A stretch of 64,000 bases of DNA from Cercis canadensis (taxonomy: Eukaryota; Streptophyta; Magnoliopsida; Fabales; Fabaceae), in contig QAOA01007771.1 of assembly GCA_003255065.1 (NCBI GenBank), positions 102,902 through 166,901 of the forward strand, in the 5' to 3' direction. Shown one piece after another: positions 63,060-64,000 of this stretch; the first letter of the stretch is position 1, and each line of letters starts with the position of its first letter. The notes under the pieces are model-generated. The model searched no databases and was not told where the DNA came from. It was given only the letters and a program-made list of their open reading frames with translations. The translations under genes were made by a program, and so were the position numbers.

Positions 63060-64000
63060 CCTAACTTGGTGCAAATGTCCCCTTATATATACACATTGCT
63101 AATTTACATGTATATTAATTAGTGAGCTTCCATTAAAATTATATACCTTGACTAACTCATGAGATTTCTAAGAGCTCATTTTCTTTTTTATATGGGTTAT
63201 ATTTCCAACGGTTAGAATTTGATTCTATTCTAATTTTAAAATAGGTTGAGAGTTTGGCTAGCATGACAAACTCTGACGTTGAGTAGAATGAAAAATTCTA
63301 TATCCATCACTTATTTTTGTAAGCACAAATTGGTTACTGGTCATTCTCATTATAATATTTTACATTATTTTTTAGTTTAATTTAATTACAAAAATAAGAC
63401 AATGTCTACAATACACATCAATGAAATTGTGTATTAGTACTGCAAAATTTCTAACCCTTGGATTGAGCACACAAGAGATCCAGAGTCTGCAAGTCATCAT
63501 ATTTAAGAGTCTTTGTTGATTTTGTTCTGGTACACAAATCTTGAGTTGTGTATTGTAGCTTTTTCTAAAAATAAATCGTTCATCATGATTAACTCCACCT
63601 GCCCGCGCACCATGGAAAACCCTTTTATTTTTAACATTCACTGTTCACGGATCCGATTGCAATGGCTCTACACTAAAGCGGTGGATTTTCACATGGAGTA
63701 TTCAATTGAAACTTTTTAATGAAAACCTCAAATTTAATTAGTAATAGAAACATATCAGGACAAACTCCATGGTGATTAATGAAATCCTGTATATGTGGAA
63801 CGAGATACTTAACCCATATTGTTGAAAGTTGAAACTAACATCATTCCAACTTTTCCAGCAACACATGATTAATGGGTTCATGCTCTTCTCAATTATGTCA
63901 AAAAGGAAAAATTAATCAAATAACTGTTTGTTTGCACATGTAAGAAGAAACAAGCTAGGTCCAACTCCATGGTGATTGAGGCAATCTTGTATATGTGGAA
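63060..64000. other. Right edge, intergenic
   Basis: No gene supported. AACTCCATGGTGATT with CTTGTATATGTGGAA-type sequence occurs at about 63758-63802 and 63964-64000, resembling the 3' side of the cysteine-rich gene (about 62610-62650). A tandem family may continue past the edge. Confidence 0.5.

Overview
The window is nuclear DNA of a eudicot plant. It is AT-rich, its genes are split by GT-AG introns, and the genes are plant-type: a 377-aa plant actin with the standard plant intron positions, an ENTH/epsin-like protein, an AP2/ERF factor, an ALG5 glucosyltransferase, a GH17+X8 glucanase and an RDM1-like RdDM factor. I cannot name the species. All intron-exon structures were joined by hand from splice signals and reading phase.

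Layout. 0-2.4 kb: intergenic, two copies of a small MITE. 2.47-5.6 kb: actin (+). 5.86-7.74 kb: ENTH-domain gene (-). 7.7-13.8 kb: a broken, partly inverted duplicate of the ENTH locus, carrying a 2.6-kb insert with an RNase-H-like fragment. 13.8-14.3 kb: a decayed AP2/ERF gene (-). 15.1-18.5 kb: a ten-exon gene (-) predicted to join two BED zinc fingers to a Ulp1-type cysteine protease, the most unusual gene here. 19-22.2 kb: tandem repeats and transposon debris. 22.8-30.1 kb: ALG5 (-), ten exons, 335 aa. 30.5-37 kb: a gap, an LTR fossil, long-TIR elements and a CACTA end. 37.1-37.8 kb: an intronless 225-aa plant protein of unknown role (-). 44.1-46.9 kb: GH17+X8 beta-1,3-glucanase (-). 47.25-48.1 kb: gap. 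49.5-53.5 kb: a broken and then an intact RDM1-like copy (+), followed by a Copia fossil (53.6-55.8 kb) and repeats. 59.3-61.0 kb: a 106-aa MBD-like protein (+). 62.6-63.0 kb: a broken small cysteine-rich secreted protein (-).

The genes do not form a functional cluster. The one thematic link is DNA methylation: RDM1-like and the MBD-like gene lie 6 kb apart. Two themes run through the non-genic sequence. First, many small terminal-inverted-repeat elements with 9-bp target duplications (Mutator type) come from several unrelated families. Second, there are fourteen isolated single N bases. At seven of them the same sequence stands on both sides, which points to contig ends joined without collapsing their overlap. 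Several apparent tandem duplications are therefore probably assembly artefacts or two haplotypes placed end to end.
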